A DNA stretch of 64,000 nt from Pyropia haitanensis. Its lineage: Eukaryota > Rhodophyta > Bangiophyceae > Bangiales > Bangiaceae. Positions 10,701-20,902 of the stretch are shown here, piece after piece. Under the pieces are notes generated by a model that was given only the letters and a program-made list of their open reading frames with translations, was not told the origin of the DNA and made no database searches. The DNA lies in contig SDUX01000005.1 in NCBI GenBank assembly GCA_008729055.1, positions 2,811,018 through 2,875,017 on the forward strand, in the 5' to 3' direction. The position numbers and the translations under genes were made by a program. Position 1 is the first letter of the stretch, and each line of letters starts with the position of its first letter.

Positions 10701-13700
10701 ACGGCACCCCGTCGTCGGCGCCGGCAGCCGGGGCGGCGGCGGCCGCCGTCGCCGCCGGCAGCCTGCCCCCCGGTGACCTCCCCGCCCTCGTCGTCCTCGT
10801 CTCGCACGTGCACCCGCCCGTAGCGGCGGCGGTGGCGGCGTCATGCTCATTCGCAGACGCCGAGCACGGCCACGCAGGCGGTGGCGCGGGTGCGGGGGTG
10901 GGGGGGGGGGCGTGGGGGCGGCCGCGGCCGGCGGCGGCGGCGGCGCGCCCCCCGCCACGGACAGCCCGCACTTTGTGGTGGATGGGCGGCTGGTGGCGTC
11001 CCGCCACGGGCGGGAGCCGTGGCTGTTTGCAGGGCCGGGGGGGGGCGGCTGGTCCGCCGCTGGGGTGGACGCCAGTGCGGTAGGGGGGGTGCTGCCCCCG
11101 CTCCACGGTGGTGGTGGTGGTGGTGGTGGTGGTGGTGGGCGTGGCAGTGGCGCCGACGCCGCCCCCTGGCTGCTCCCCGTGCGGCTGGTCTTTGAGGGCC
11201 CCGCGCTGGCGCTGCGGCCCGCGCTGGCCGTGGGGGGGCTGTACGAGGTGTCTTCCCCGTACCTGCACCACCCGGCGGTGGCCGGCGCGCTGCGGGGGGT
11301 GGGGGGGGGGGAGGAGGAGGGGGGGCCCTCACCGGGCGCCTGCGGCGGCGGCGGTGACGGCGGTGGCGGCGGCGCGGCGGGGGCAGCGGGGGGTGACCCA
11401 GAGGAGGAGGAGGCGGATGAAGAGCAGGAAGAGGAGGAGGAGGAGGAGGCGGCGGCGGCTGCGGCGGCGGCAGCGGCGGCGGCGGCGGCGGCGGGCGGCC
11501 CCGTCGGCCTGCAGGTGCACCTGGCGCACTCGGTGGACGGGGAGGGGCGGTGGGGGTGCGGGCGCTGGACGCCGACGCGGGGTGGCTTTGGGGGGGGCGT
11601 CCCTCGAGGAGCGGGAGGGGCTGGCCGCCGTCCTGCGGGCGCTGTCGGCGGCATTCCGGGGGGAGCCCGCTGGGGAGGAAGGGGCGGAGGGTGGGAGGAG
11701 GGGTGGGTGACTGGTGGGGTGGCGGTGGGGGTGGTGGCGGTCGCGGGGGTGCCCGCGGCGGCGGCGGCGTCTGCAACGCCACAGACAGTGACGACGAGGG
11801 CGGGGGGTGCGACCTGGATGGCGGCCACGCCATCGATGCCGGCGGTGCCGGCGGAGGCGCTGGCGGCGGCCGCGACGGCCACTGCCGGCCCGCCCGCGAT
11901 GGGTGGAGGGGCGACCGGTCGGCGGCCGCGGCGGCCGCGGCGGCCAGCCGCTCCGTGCAGGCCGCGCTGGCGGCGGCGCCCGCCCCCCCCCCCCGCGTTT
12001 TCTCCCTTTCCCCTCCGCGCCCCCCCCGGTGCTCCTTCCCGCCGCGGGCTGCTGTCGATCACGGGCACCCTCCTGCGGCGGCTCGGCACCGTGCGGGCGC
12101 CGGTGCTGGTGGTGGCGGACCCGGCCTTTCCCCCGCTCGCATTGGCGGTCGCGTTTGACCCGGCCGTTGCGCCCGCCGCCGCCGCCGCCGTGCCGGCCGG
12201 CGCCCTGCCGGGGTGCACCGTCACCATCTCGCGGCTGCGGCCGGCACTGGCGGCGGGCGCCGCCGCCGCCACCGCCGCCGCTGCCGCGGTCGCGGCCTCC
12301 GCCCGCGGGGGCTACTCCCCCCTCGATGGCGCCGAGAAGGGGCCCCCGCGGCGGGGGCCTGGGGCGGCGGCGGGTACGCCCCCCCCTCCCCCCCCCGCGG
12401 GTCGCTGGCCGCCACCACCACCACCGTCGTGACGGTGGTGGCGGCGCCCGACGTGGCGGCCGGCCGCCCCGCGCCCCCCCTGTGCTGCGGCCGCCCGCGG
12501 CCGGCGGCGGCGGGGTGGGCCCACCTGGTCGCCCCGCGGTTATGGGCGACTACCTGTGGCCGCCGCCCCCGCCGCATCGTGCGGGGCGGTGGCGGCCGCC
12601 GGGTGGGGGGGGGGGGGGGGATGGTCTGCCGCGCCCGCTGCGGGTGATGGCGGTGGACCTCCACCGGTTCCGGTGGGTGTCGTTTTGGTTGGGGCCCGCC
12701 CCGTCGGGGGGCGGCGGGTGCCTCGCCGCCCCGTCCCCCGCCGGGCTCGGCTGCGGCGGCAGCGGCGGCGGCGGCGGCGGTTGCGGCGGGGGCGGCGGGC
12801 TGCCCGCCGTCGGCCACCAGCGGCGCCTGCGCGGCGTGCGCGGGCGGGGCCCCTCCCGGGTCGGCCGCGGCGGGCCTGGTGCTGGGCGGCGCCGCCGAGG
12901 TCGCCGCCGACGATGGGTCCGTGGCGGGGCGGCTGGTGCTGGCGGGGCTTTCGGCAGTGGCCGACGCCCTGCGCCTGTCCCGCCAGACGGTGGAGGCGAT
13001 AAAGGCGGCGCTGCGGGTGGCGGCCGCCGCCGCCGCGTGTCGGGGGGCAGGGGGGGGGGTGCGCCCCGCGGGGCCCGCCTGGAGCTGACCCGCTCCGCGC
13101 TCTACCCGCGGGACGCCCCGCCCGACGGCGCCGCGGCGGCGGCGGCGGTGGACTACCTGGCGCCCCCCCGGCCGGGGGGTGCCGCCGCCGCCGCCACCGC
13201 TGCCTCCGCCGCCCGCCCGCCCGGCGGCGGTGGCGTGCTGCCCGTCGGCGGCGCCGCCGCGGCGCCCGTCGTCGACGCCCTCCGCCGCGCCGTCTGGGCC
13301 GCCGCCCGCCCGTGCGCGTTCTCGCCGCCGCCCCACGGGTGGGGGTGGTGGCGGCGGGTGGGGGGCGGGGTGGTGGTGGGGGTGGTGGTGGCGGCGGCCT
13401 CGCTGAGCGGTGGCAGCGGCGGCGGCGGCGGCGGCGGCCGCCGCCGCCCCCCCCCCCCCTCCCCCGCATGCGGGGCCCTCTCCGGCGCGTGTGCTCCTGG
13501 CCTGGCCCCCCACGGCGCCGCTGCTGGGGACCCCCTCTTCCCCCCCCCCACGCCCCCGCCCCCGACCGGGACGTGCTGGACGAGCTTGTGCGAGCGCTCT
13601 CCCCCTATACCGCCCAGGACGGCTCTGTCTGGGACGTGGACGCGGGCCTTGCCGCCCGCGCGGTGGCGTGCCTCCACCGCGTGCGCGTCAACGTGCTGGC

Positions 13701-13925
13701 GTACAAGCGGGGCCCGGGTGGGCCTGGAGGAGCTCGGCGCCCGCAACGGGGTGGCGATGCGGTCCTGGCTCCGCGCCATCCCGCGCGCGGCGGTGGCGTG
13801 AACGTTGCCCGACGCGGCGCGGTCGTCGCTGGTGTACCTGCTGCACGTGGGGGGCGTGCTGGGGTACTACGCCGTCGCCCGGAGGAGGTGCGTGGCGCTG
13901 CGAGCGTTTGGGGGGAAGCAGTGGC
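7784..13925 (+). pseudogene. CTC1-like (CST telomere-capping complex) gene, reading frame broken
   Basis: Several plus-strand blocks, in the same order as in plant CTC1, look like its OB-fold segments. At about 8490-8690 there is VVLVFFGS followed by VAVGDALLL. At 9226-9480 there is YDGTVTAVLGHGR, TLDGSLLLH, LRPGAVLAVRHAVVV and ARTSVGVVTFAPL. At 12050-12255 there is APVLVVADPAFPPLALAVAF and GCTVTISRL. At 12880-13020 there is VAADDGSVAGRLVLAG with LRLSRQTVEAI. At 13575-13690 there is QDGSVWDVDAGLAARAV. CTC1 with STN1 and TEN1 binds single-stranded telomeric DNA and recruits polymerase alpha-primase. Ala/Gly/Pro and trinucleotide runs separate the blocks. The blocks lie in different frames, with in-frame stops at 7865 (TGA), 9221 (TAA) and 9293 (TAA). 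It may be a pseudogene or an error-laden assembly of a live gene. The assignment rests on remembered family pattern, not a search. Confidence 0.5.
8411..8470. repeat. (GGT)n trinucleotide repeat, about 20 units
   Basis: An almost perfect GGT/GTG run inside the CTC1-like locus would encode poly-Val, poly-Gly or poly-Trp depending on frame. It is preceded by GGC and GGGGGT runs from 8320. Shorter GGT runs recur at about 10255-10277 and 11107-11136. Confidence 0.9.
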
Positions 13926-16068
13926 CGCCGGGGCGGCGGGGGTGGGGTCGTGGTGGGTGTGGGGGAGGGGTTGGGGAGGGGGGGGGGTTGGGGGGGGTTG
14001 CTGGTGGGGCGGCGGGGGTGGTGGGGGGGGCGAGGAGCTGAGCCCGGGGGGGGGGGGGGGGGGAGGCGAGGGGGGGGGGTAGTAGGGCGTCCCTGTGGGT
14101 GGGTGGGAGGGGCGGGTGGGGAGGTGCCGGCGTTGCTGCTGCCTCCTGCTCCTCCTTGGCCCGCTCGTCTGGGGAGAAGCGGTGCTGGCGCCGCCGCCGC
14201 GCGACGGACGGGTCGGGCGGGCGGGCAGAGGGGGGGCCGCCGCTGGTGGAGGGGGGGGGTGGGGCCCGGCCGCGGCCGCCCCGCGGGACGCTGCTGCCCG
14301 TGGCCGCGGCGGCGGGCGTGTCTGAGGCTCTCTTGATTATGCAACTGACTGGCTGTCGGGTCGCGGCTGCGAGTGGGACCTGAGATGCTTTGGTCGGTTT
14401 TTTGGCATGATTGCATCTGTTACATGTGCGACAGGTTGGCAGGCGTCATCAACTGCCCTTGTTTTGGGGAAGCGCGCTTCGGCGTGTGGGGGGGTGCCTG
14501 GGGAAGTAGTGGGCGGGTGCCACCGTCGCTGCTTGCCGGCTCCGTTGTGGGGTTGGGGGGGTCGCGGTGGTGGCGATCGTGGCGAGGCGACTGCCGCCGG
14601 GGGGGGGGGGGCTATGCGTGAGAGCTTGAGCACGGCGGAAAGAGGGTGTGCACGTGGGTGCTTCTGGTGTAAACTGTTGCATCAGTATCCACAGTGTGGT
14701 CATAAGAGAGAGAAGTAACAGAGCTGAATGAATGACGTGCCTTGATGGGCGATAAACGCTTCTACTGATAACTCAGTATTATAAATGGTCCACAGAGGCA
14801 TCTATCCAAGCTGCCTGGACACTTCATCAGGAGCTTGTCAGATCTCCTGGTCCCACCTTTACAGTCATTCTCCACTTATATCCACCCCTTTCGTTACCGT
14901 AAGCCGATGAGGACATACCTCAGTTCCGCCTGTTGATTGGTCATGGGAGGGATCACAAGCTGACACATGCTTTGATCGTGTCGTTGGGGCCGAGCGATGC
15001 GATCGATCGGGTTGGGTTATATACAGACTGTATATAATCCGACATGATATAAGTAGAGAATGACTGTACCATGATCCGCTGGAGAGCTTTCATCATCCTT
15101 TTTAAAAACATGTGATAGTGGCATATCCTCAGACATCATCCCGGCAGAACTTCAGGAAGGTCGCATCTGAGCCTTTAAAGACTCTTATGGCCCAAATATC
15201 AAAGTGCTGTGCTGGCCCCCGCCGAGATCTAGCACCCCCCCCACGGGCGACCCCGCCCTCTAGCGCGGCGCGGACTGAACATCAGCGGCGCAGCGCCCCC
15301 TCTGGGTATATGGTGGTTTTCCAAAATTTGCGCTGTCCGGTTTGGTGGGACGTTTTCCAGGCAACGCGACACCCGCCTGGGAGGTGCGTCAGGCAAGATC
15401 CCGCGAGGGCTGTCAGGCAGGACCTTGCCATCCGGCGCGGCCCAGCACTCACATCATCTGGTCTCGTCACTGCCCCTTCCATTGGGAGGGCTTCCGTGGT
15501 CCCCTGGTGTCGTGTACCGCCGTGTGTGAGGCCCCTGGTGAAATGCTGAGGGCAACCCGACAGGTGAGCTCTAATCTGGAGTGGCGCGTTCTTAGTGAAG
15601 TGCTAATGAGACCCCTCAGGGGATGTCGGGTTTGAATTGACCCCTGCTCCCCTCTCTCTGAGGTGAAATCTGAAGGGCAACCCGACACGGGGAGGTGTCC
15701 TGTACCTGGCGTGTTCAGCCCTACTCGGGCCTACAGTGCGAGCGTGCGGCTCTCTCATTGGGCGGAAGGAGAACCCCTTCTTAGATCCAGAATGGGCTGT
15801 CACGAAGGAGGGATCATGGCAGGCCGCATGGCTCAACCCTTCAGTGCCAGACCACTCGTGTCTGTTGTTGGGCCACCCAGTGCGCTTCAACCTGGCGTGG
15901 TCCACATCCAGTCGCTCATCTGTGGCACAGCTGCCTGTGGAAGCCACACGGCTCTGTCCAACGCTCGCCGCAGGCTCCGTGAAGGACTTCGCATGTGATC
16001 TTCTCTGCGGCCGCGTCGCTGCAAGCCCAGAGCCACCTCTCGCTCGGATCGATGGTCCTATCTGCTAA
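13926..16068. other. Spacer of ordinary composition, no gene identified
   Basis: G runs continue to about 14300, then composition becomes balanced (14330-16068). I see no convincing coding frame. Short words recur at 15360, 15550 and 15675 (GCAACSCGACA and nearby text), suggesting degraded repeats. A near-perfect palindrome at 15014-15040 is listed separately. Confidence 0.45.
15014..15040. repeat. 27-bp quasi-palindrome (TATATACAG/CTGTATATA)
   Basis: Arms of 13 bases pair around a single central A (TATATACAG-A-CTGTATATA core), with one G-T pair near the ends. It stands out in a region with no other structure. Confidence 0.7.
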
Positions 16069-16554
16069 GGTGAGTGAATCTGCCAGTTGGGAAGCTTGTA
16101 CAGATTTTTTCTTCTTTCTTTATTGCGACTCACGCGATCTCTTGCTCTCCCAGTGTGCGAACCAGAGACGCGGAGAGCGAAAGACGCCATACTGCGTGAA
16201 TGGGAGAGGGGTGCAGACGAACAATCCGCCACCACAATCGAAATTGCAGCCGCCGCCGACGTGCCACCCGCCGTCCGCCCCGTCGTCGCCGTCCCCCCCC
16301 TCGTCGTCGCCGTCCCCTCCCCCGTCGTCTCCGTCCCCCCCCCATCGCCGCCTTTCGCCCCCCCATCGCCGCCTTCCGCCCCCCCGCCGTCGCCGTTCAC
16401 CCCCCATGACGTCGCTGCCTCCCCCACAGTCATGGCCGACCCCACTCTGTCATGCCGCCCCCCCCCCCCGTCGTGCCCGCCTCCCTCCCCGTCTTGGTCG
16501 CCCTCCCTCCGTCGTGGCCGCTCCGCACCCCTGTGATGACCATTCCTCTCCATA
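16069..16554. other. Pyrimidine-rich leader of the next Ala-rich block
   Basis: The stretch begins with a good donor-like AAG|GTGAGT and has an acceptor-like pyrimidine tract ending CCCAG at 16154, but the frames on either side do not join convincingly. From 16250 it is CCG/TCGTCGCCG-rich with repeated CCCCATCGCCG words. It could be 5' leader or N-terminal low-complexity coding sequence of the gene starting near 16555. Confidence 0.3.
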
Positions 16555-16623
16555 ATGGCCAGGTTTCCTCCCCCCCGACATCAAAACGGGTCTGCCGCCC
16601 GTGTGGGCGTGGCGGCGGCTGGC

Positions 16624-16670
<47 letters not shown>

Positions 16671-17346
16671 CGGCGCCTGGGCCCTCCCCAACGTGCTGCG
16701 CGTGCTGCGGTGGCCGCTGGGCGCCGCCGCCAACGCCTCGGCCGCCGCGGCGGTGGCTTTTTACTCATATCTGGTGGGGGCGGCGGTGGGGTCGGCGCGG
16801 CCGCCGCCGGCACCCACGTCGGCCTCCGCGCGACCCAGCGGGGGGGCTGGCGCTGATGAGAGCCGCGGTGCGACGGCGGCGGCGGCGGTGGCGGCGGCGG
16901 TGGTGGCCGGCGGCGGCGGCGGCGCGGCCGCCCCGCCATCCCTCGAGGCCCTTTCCGAGGCCGTCTCGGTGGCGGTGGCGGCGGCGGCGGGCCACGGGGG
17001 GCCCCGTGGGCGCCCGCAGCCCTCGGGGTGGTGCGGCGCGCCGCCGCGGCGGCGGGCGGCCCCGGCGCGGGCGGCTGCCCGTATGACCTGGTCCTGCTGG
17101 TCCGCCTGGCGCGGCGGCAGGCGGCGGTGGCGGCGGTGGGGGCGGCGGGGGCGGCGGGGGTGGCGGCGACGGCGCCCGCCACCGCCGCTGGCGGGGTGCC
17201 CCTGGCGCCTGGTCTGGCCGCCGCAGTCGCGGGGGTCAACAGGCTGTGGGGGCGCGCCGCGGGGCGGGGGCGGCTGGTCGAGGCGCTGGGCGCCGCCGCC
17301 GACGCGGCGGGGGGGCTGGGGGGGGGAGGGGGTGGTGGGGGGTGTG
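16555..17346 (+). CDS. Ala/Val-rich coding fragment cut off by a transposon end
   Basis: An ATG at 16555 opens a frame with a GGC-run Gly tract, then protein-like sequence (LPNVLRVLRWPLGAAANAS, SLEALSEAVSVAVAAAAG). Near 17025 the sensible reading shifts frame to CPYDLVLLVRLARRQAAV and VNRLWGRAAGRGRLVEALG. It ends where the 57-bp terminal inverted repeat begins. The continuation is not found beyond the right inverted repeat at 33193, so the fragment cannot be reassembled in this window. Its style resembles the Ala-rich block at 3.6-5.3 kb. Function unknown. Confidence 0.4.
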
Positions 17347-17403
17347 ACAAACCCCGAATCTGGGTTTGAATATTCGGAGCAAGTGGCTCAGAATTGAGAT
17401 TGG
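17347..17403 (+). repeat. Left 57-bp terminal inverted repeat
   Basis: It starts ACAAACCCCGAATC and ends GAATTGAGATTGG, and is the exact reverse complement of 33136-33192. The terminus is itself a hairpin, with CAAACCC and GGGTTTG as 7-bp arms around a 7-base loop. Confidence 0.9.
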
Positions 17404-18170
17404 ATTTCACCCGACCCATGAGTGAAATATTCCGATTTCAGCTCGAAATTCCGACTGGGACTTTCGGCACCCCATTTGCAGAGTATTGCAGTGGTTCGTA
17501 TCTTGGGGATTTTTGCGCGGGAGCCAGACGGATTTCTACGCTTGCTTGCTTTGATTGTGGAGCCTTTTTATTGGGTGGTCTGAGTGTTCATTTTTTGCGT
17601 GTTTTGCGAGGGGTGTGCGCGCGCATGCGTGCACACGAGGGGTTATATGCGCGGGACAGCAAGGCGGGGAGGGCCCCCCTTGGCTGCGAAGTAAACTCCG
17701 TCTGGCTCCGACACATCTTGTTCGTGCCTTGGCGAGTCGGCCACTCGTCACACGCAAGTCGCGTGTTGGTGTTGCACGGGTTGCTTCCGGTGTTCCAAGT
17801 TGGGACCCGAGCGTGCGTGTTCCGCCCCCACAAGTTGTGGGTCGGCGTAGCCGTACTGCTACAGTTGGTGGATCAGCGGGGGAGAGGACATCGACTCGGA
17901 GTCCCCTCCTTTGGTGGGGAAACTGAGTTGGTTTCTCTCCCCCTACGGCACCGTGACTTCGGGCCGTCTCATCGACTCCCCCTCGTACTCCGAGGTTCGC
18001 GGGGCGACAAGGTGAGCGTCCGGAGTTCGGACGGGGACACGGAGTAACGACCCCTCACCGCTTTCGTCGCGTAAGCGGAGGGGCGGTTGTGTTCCGTGCT
18101 CCCACGCCGACGATCCCCGACTCTGGGCACCGTAACGTCATTTTGGTGACTCAACTTGAGTCCCGGAGTG
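17404..18170 (+). other. Leader-like region upstream of a gag-like frame
   Basis: This stretch has ordinary composition and no convincing coding frame. Just before the ATG at 18171 is a TTTTGGTGACTCAACTTGAG segment reminiscent of retroelement leaders. It may be 5' untranslated sequence of the partial retroelement whose gag-like frame follows. Confidence 0.35.
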
Positions 18171-18803
18171 ATGGCGGGCGCGGAAGACTCTCCCGCCGCG
18201 CCGTTTGTACCTGGGGAGGGGGAGCGGATGCGTCCCCCTTTGGGCGGAGTACCCCCCAGGACGGGCAGCGTGGATGAGTCGGGTCGCCAGGGGCGACCCC
18301 CTCGGCGTTCGGCCAGGTTCCGACCCGCGCCATCCTCCGTCGACTCGAGCGGAGGTCGCCCTCCTCCGGCGGGTGTGCCGAGCCAGACTCCGGCTCAGGT
18401 GCCCCTACCGGAGGATGATGATACTCTCTTCGGCACGGGACTGCCGGCCTTTGGTGCTGGGGGCAGAGGCTCCGTACCCCGGGACGGCGAGTCCGCGCCC
18501 CCTTTGGTTCCGGAAGGACCGGGCGGTAGCTCAAGTCGAGCTCCGCCGGGGTCCACCGGGAGCCTGGATGCCAGTGTGGTGACAGCCATCGCACAAGTTG
18601 TGCGTGAGGAGGTGGGGCGGGCGCTACAGGAAAAGTCTCCTGCGCCTGGGCAGGCCTCCCGGCATGAGCGGCGTGGGGAGCAAGTTGCTCCCCGCCGAGA
18701 GTACCGTTCCCGTTCGCCTGCCCACTCGAGCGAGGCGTCGAGTGGGGAGGAGGCCGTCCGACATGGACGGCAGGAGCCAAGGGAGCGTCCCAAAGTCCGG
18801 GAG
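18171..18803 (+). pseudogene. Gag-like N-terminal fragment of a separate retroelement
   Basis: The ATG at 18171 follows a leader-like stretch. The encoded 211 residues are hydrophilic and Pro/Gly/Ser-rich, with an acidic patch (LPEDDDTLFG) and an amphipathic segment (DASVVTAIAQVVREEVGRAL). They end in a basic, Arg/Ser-rich tail before running into the 5' LTR of gypsy-1. The composition resembles the N-terminus of Gag from DIRS- or gypsy-type elements, but no CCHC knuckle is present, so the family call is weak. The frame is broken only by the LTR, and its continuation is not found after the 3' LTR. Confidence 0.35.
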
Positions 18804-19664
18804 TGTAAGGATATGCCCCTTAAATCCCCAAGACTGGAGCCTAGGGGATAAGGACTGGGGCCTCTCCTTCCCTGTCCTTCTCAGCCAACTCCTTCCAAGA
18901 CGCATCAACTCCAAAGTAATCTGGGGCATGCCGCGGTGTCCGTCCGATAATCTACTACTAACGGACGGTCAGCACGGGAGCCGCGGATTGGCTAACCGAC
19001 ACTACCCTGACTCATCTGCCGACGGGTACAGTCTCCAACGGATCAACGGACTAACGGACCAAAAGACGAGCCACATCTCTGACGCGTCAGCAAGCCGGAA
19101 CAATCTCCCCGTGGACCAATGGGAGCGACAAGACTTGCTGACCCACGGGAGATATTCGACCCGAAGACTGGCGTCTGCTTACACGCCTCTGAGGCTTTTC
19201 GGGTCGAATGGCGCGTGGGGCCAGCCGCGCGGCGCTACGAGCGCCGCACACCGGCCCCCCCCCGTTTGGGGCTTTCTGGTGGGGCGCCTTGGGGCGCACA
19301 CGCCCACCCTTGCTTTGTTCTGAGAGCCCATGCTTTGTTTTGAGAGCTTTGGTGCCGTCCACCGGCACGACGGGCAATTGCATGCTTTGGGGCACCCTGG
19401 GTTCCCCCCTGGGGGTATATAATGCGTGAGTGTGGGCGCCACCGGGAGAGACCTCGGGGGAACAACCACAGACAGAGACACAAAGACCTCCTTTACCTTC
19501 GACCCCCTCGACCCTCACCGACGTCACGCCCATCCTCTTCCCCACCCCCATCACCGTCATCCCACCCGTCACCTTCCCCGCGCCCGGCATCCTCATTGGT
19601 GCACGGGTTGCTGACACCGGCGCCAGTACGTTGAGGGCTGCCCGTGTGTGGGTGGTGCCTCACA
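18804..19664 (+). repeat. 5' LTR of gypsy-1
   Basis: An 861-bp repeat, about 99% identical to 25308-26167. It contains a palindrome CTGACGCGTCAG (about 19080-19091), 12-bp inverted arms ATTCGACCCGAA (19154-19165) and TTCGGGTCGAAT (19198-19209), a duplicated TGCTTTGTTYTGAGAGC word near 19310-19345, and a TATA box. Confidence 0.95.
19416..19422 (+). promoter_or_regulatory. LTR TATA box
   Basis: TATATAA lies just downstream of a GGGGCACCC/GGGTTCCCC inverted repeat. Transcription of gypsy-1 would be expected to start about 25-35 bp downstream, near the GGGCGCCACCGGG segment, which would mark the start of R. The promoter role is inferred from LTR architecture. Confidence 0.7.
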
Positions 19665-19666
19665 TG

Positions 19667-19684
19667 TGGTAGCTTCAGATAGTT
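19667..19684 (+). other. Primer-binding site of gypsy-1
   Basis: It begins TGGTAGCTTCAGAT two bases after the LTR end. The leading TGG complements a tRNA CCA 3' end. The tRNA species cannot be named by eye. The same sequence occurs in gypsy-2 next to its 5' LTR. Confidence 0.65.
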
Positions 19685-19900
19685 TGACTTCCTCTTGGCG
19701 GTGACGTTGCGATTCCGTCCTGGATTTGGCCCTCCCTGTGTTTGTGCACTCGTGCTGCCCCCTGTGTTCGGCGTGCCTCGGGCATTGTAATACGAACGCA
19801 GCGGGTTCCACGAATCACACCGAAAGAACACTGCCCTGACACTGCCCTGGTGGCCCCTGTCACGGTTTTTTTCTTTTGGTCGACTGATTGTCGAAACCCA

Positions 19901-20538
19901 GTGAGTGCCAAATCAGGTTCGGAATTTTCTTCCTCGGCGTTGGCGGACGCCCCGACTTCCTCGGCGGCGACGGCGCGCCCCCCGACGGCGCGCGGCACCC
20001 CGGCGGCGCGCGGCACCGCGGCGGCGCGCGACACCGCGGCGGCACGTAGCACCCCGGCGGGCGCATCCACGTCACCTCTGTGGCGGCGACGGCCGCATCG
20101 GCGGCGCCAGCCGCATCCAAGCCCCCCCTCTCGCGCAAGGGTAAGGGCCCGGCCACGTCAGGCCCGGCGGTCCCAGCCAACCGGCGCCTGCTGCTGCCCG
20201 CGCAGGATCCGGCCCGGCGCTACATCGCGCCGCCGGCCCCACGAATCGGCCACATCCGACCGACGACCGCGCGCGCAGCAGAGCAGCGAGAGCAGCGCCG
20301 GATCGCCAAGACCATCCCCAAGGGCAAATACGTTTGCAAGCCGTGCGGTGTGCGTTGCAACAGCCTGACAGTGCTGCGCGACCATCGCTGGTCGCGGCGC
20401 CACCGCAATACGGTCAACCGTCCAGCGACCCGCCCTCGTTGCGACGTGTGCGATCGCGAATTTGAGACGGTCGAGCACTTCGAACGCCACCAGCGTGGCA
20501 AGGATCACCACCGCACGCTGGCGCGCCGCACCGACTGA
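19901..20538 (+). pseudogene. Double zinc-finger ORF upstream of gag in gypsy-1 (1-nt deletion)
   Basis: This frame encodes an Ala/Thr/Arg-rich N-terminal region followed by two C2H2 fingers of U1/matrin-like spacing, C-x2-C-x12-H-x5-H: the first starts YVCKPCGVRC and the second RCDVCDREFETVEHFERH. They end about 10 residues before the stop at 20536-20538. Compared with gypsy-2, one T is missing near 20073 (CGTCACCTC versus CGTCATCCTC), which separates the N-terminal part from the fingers. There is no in-frame ATG. The frame is preceded by a pyrimidine tract and CCCAG, so it may be a downstream exon, or use GTG or another non-AUG start. Such fingers bind nucleic acid. An extra ORF 5' of gag is unusual for Ty3/gypsy elements, and its role in replication is unknown. 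Confidence 0.75.
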
Positions 20539-20902
20539 CACCTCGCAACACCCCCCAGGATCTGTGCAAGAGACGCGATTTTCCCCCTTTGATCCCCCCG
20601 CGTGGAAATCCGGCACGACCCGACTCGGGCCCGTGCGCGGCGGCCGGCGGGAAAATCCGATTGCGTGATTTGAGTCTTCGAATTCTGCTTCATTGCATCG
20701 CTTGTGACCCATCAAATAGTGTTGTCCATCTTTGGAAACGTGGTAGCCACGACGGCCACGCTTGTCCAGAGCTAGTGCAGCACTATTTTGCTTGGTCAAA
20801 TTAACTTGCACATCTTGTAAGACTTGCCCCGTGCTCTGCCGGAGTAAGTCAAACCGGATCTGTTGGGTTAATTTGATTGTTGCGGACCTCACCCAGGACG
20901 CA

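Noticed and set aside
8609..12272. Minus-strand open frame of over 1200 codons opposite the CTC1-like locus
   Set aside because: Its translation is Pro/Arg/Ala homopolymer mirrored from GGC repeats, whereas the plus strand has ordered, conserved-looking OB-fold blocks.
16065..16160. A possible 85-bp intron (AAG|GTGAGT to CTCTCCCAG|)
   Set aside because: The splice signals are good but no pair of reading frames on the two sides joins without a stop or a change to low-complexity sequence, so I do not annotate it as a gene structure.
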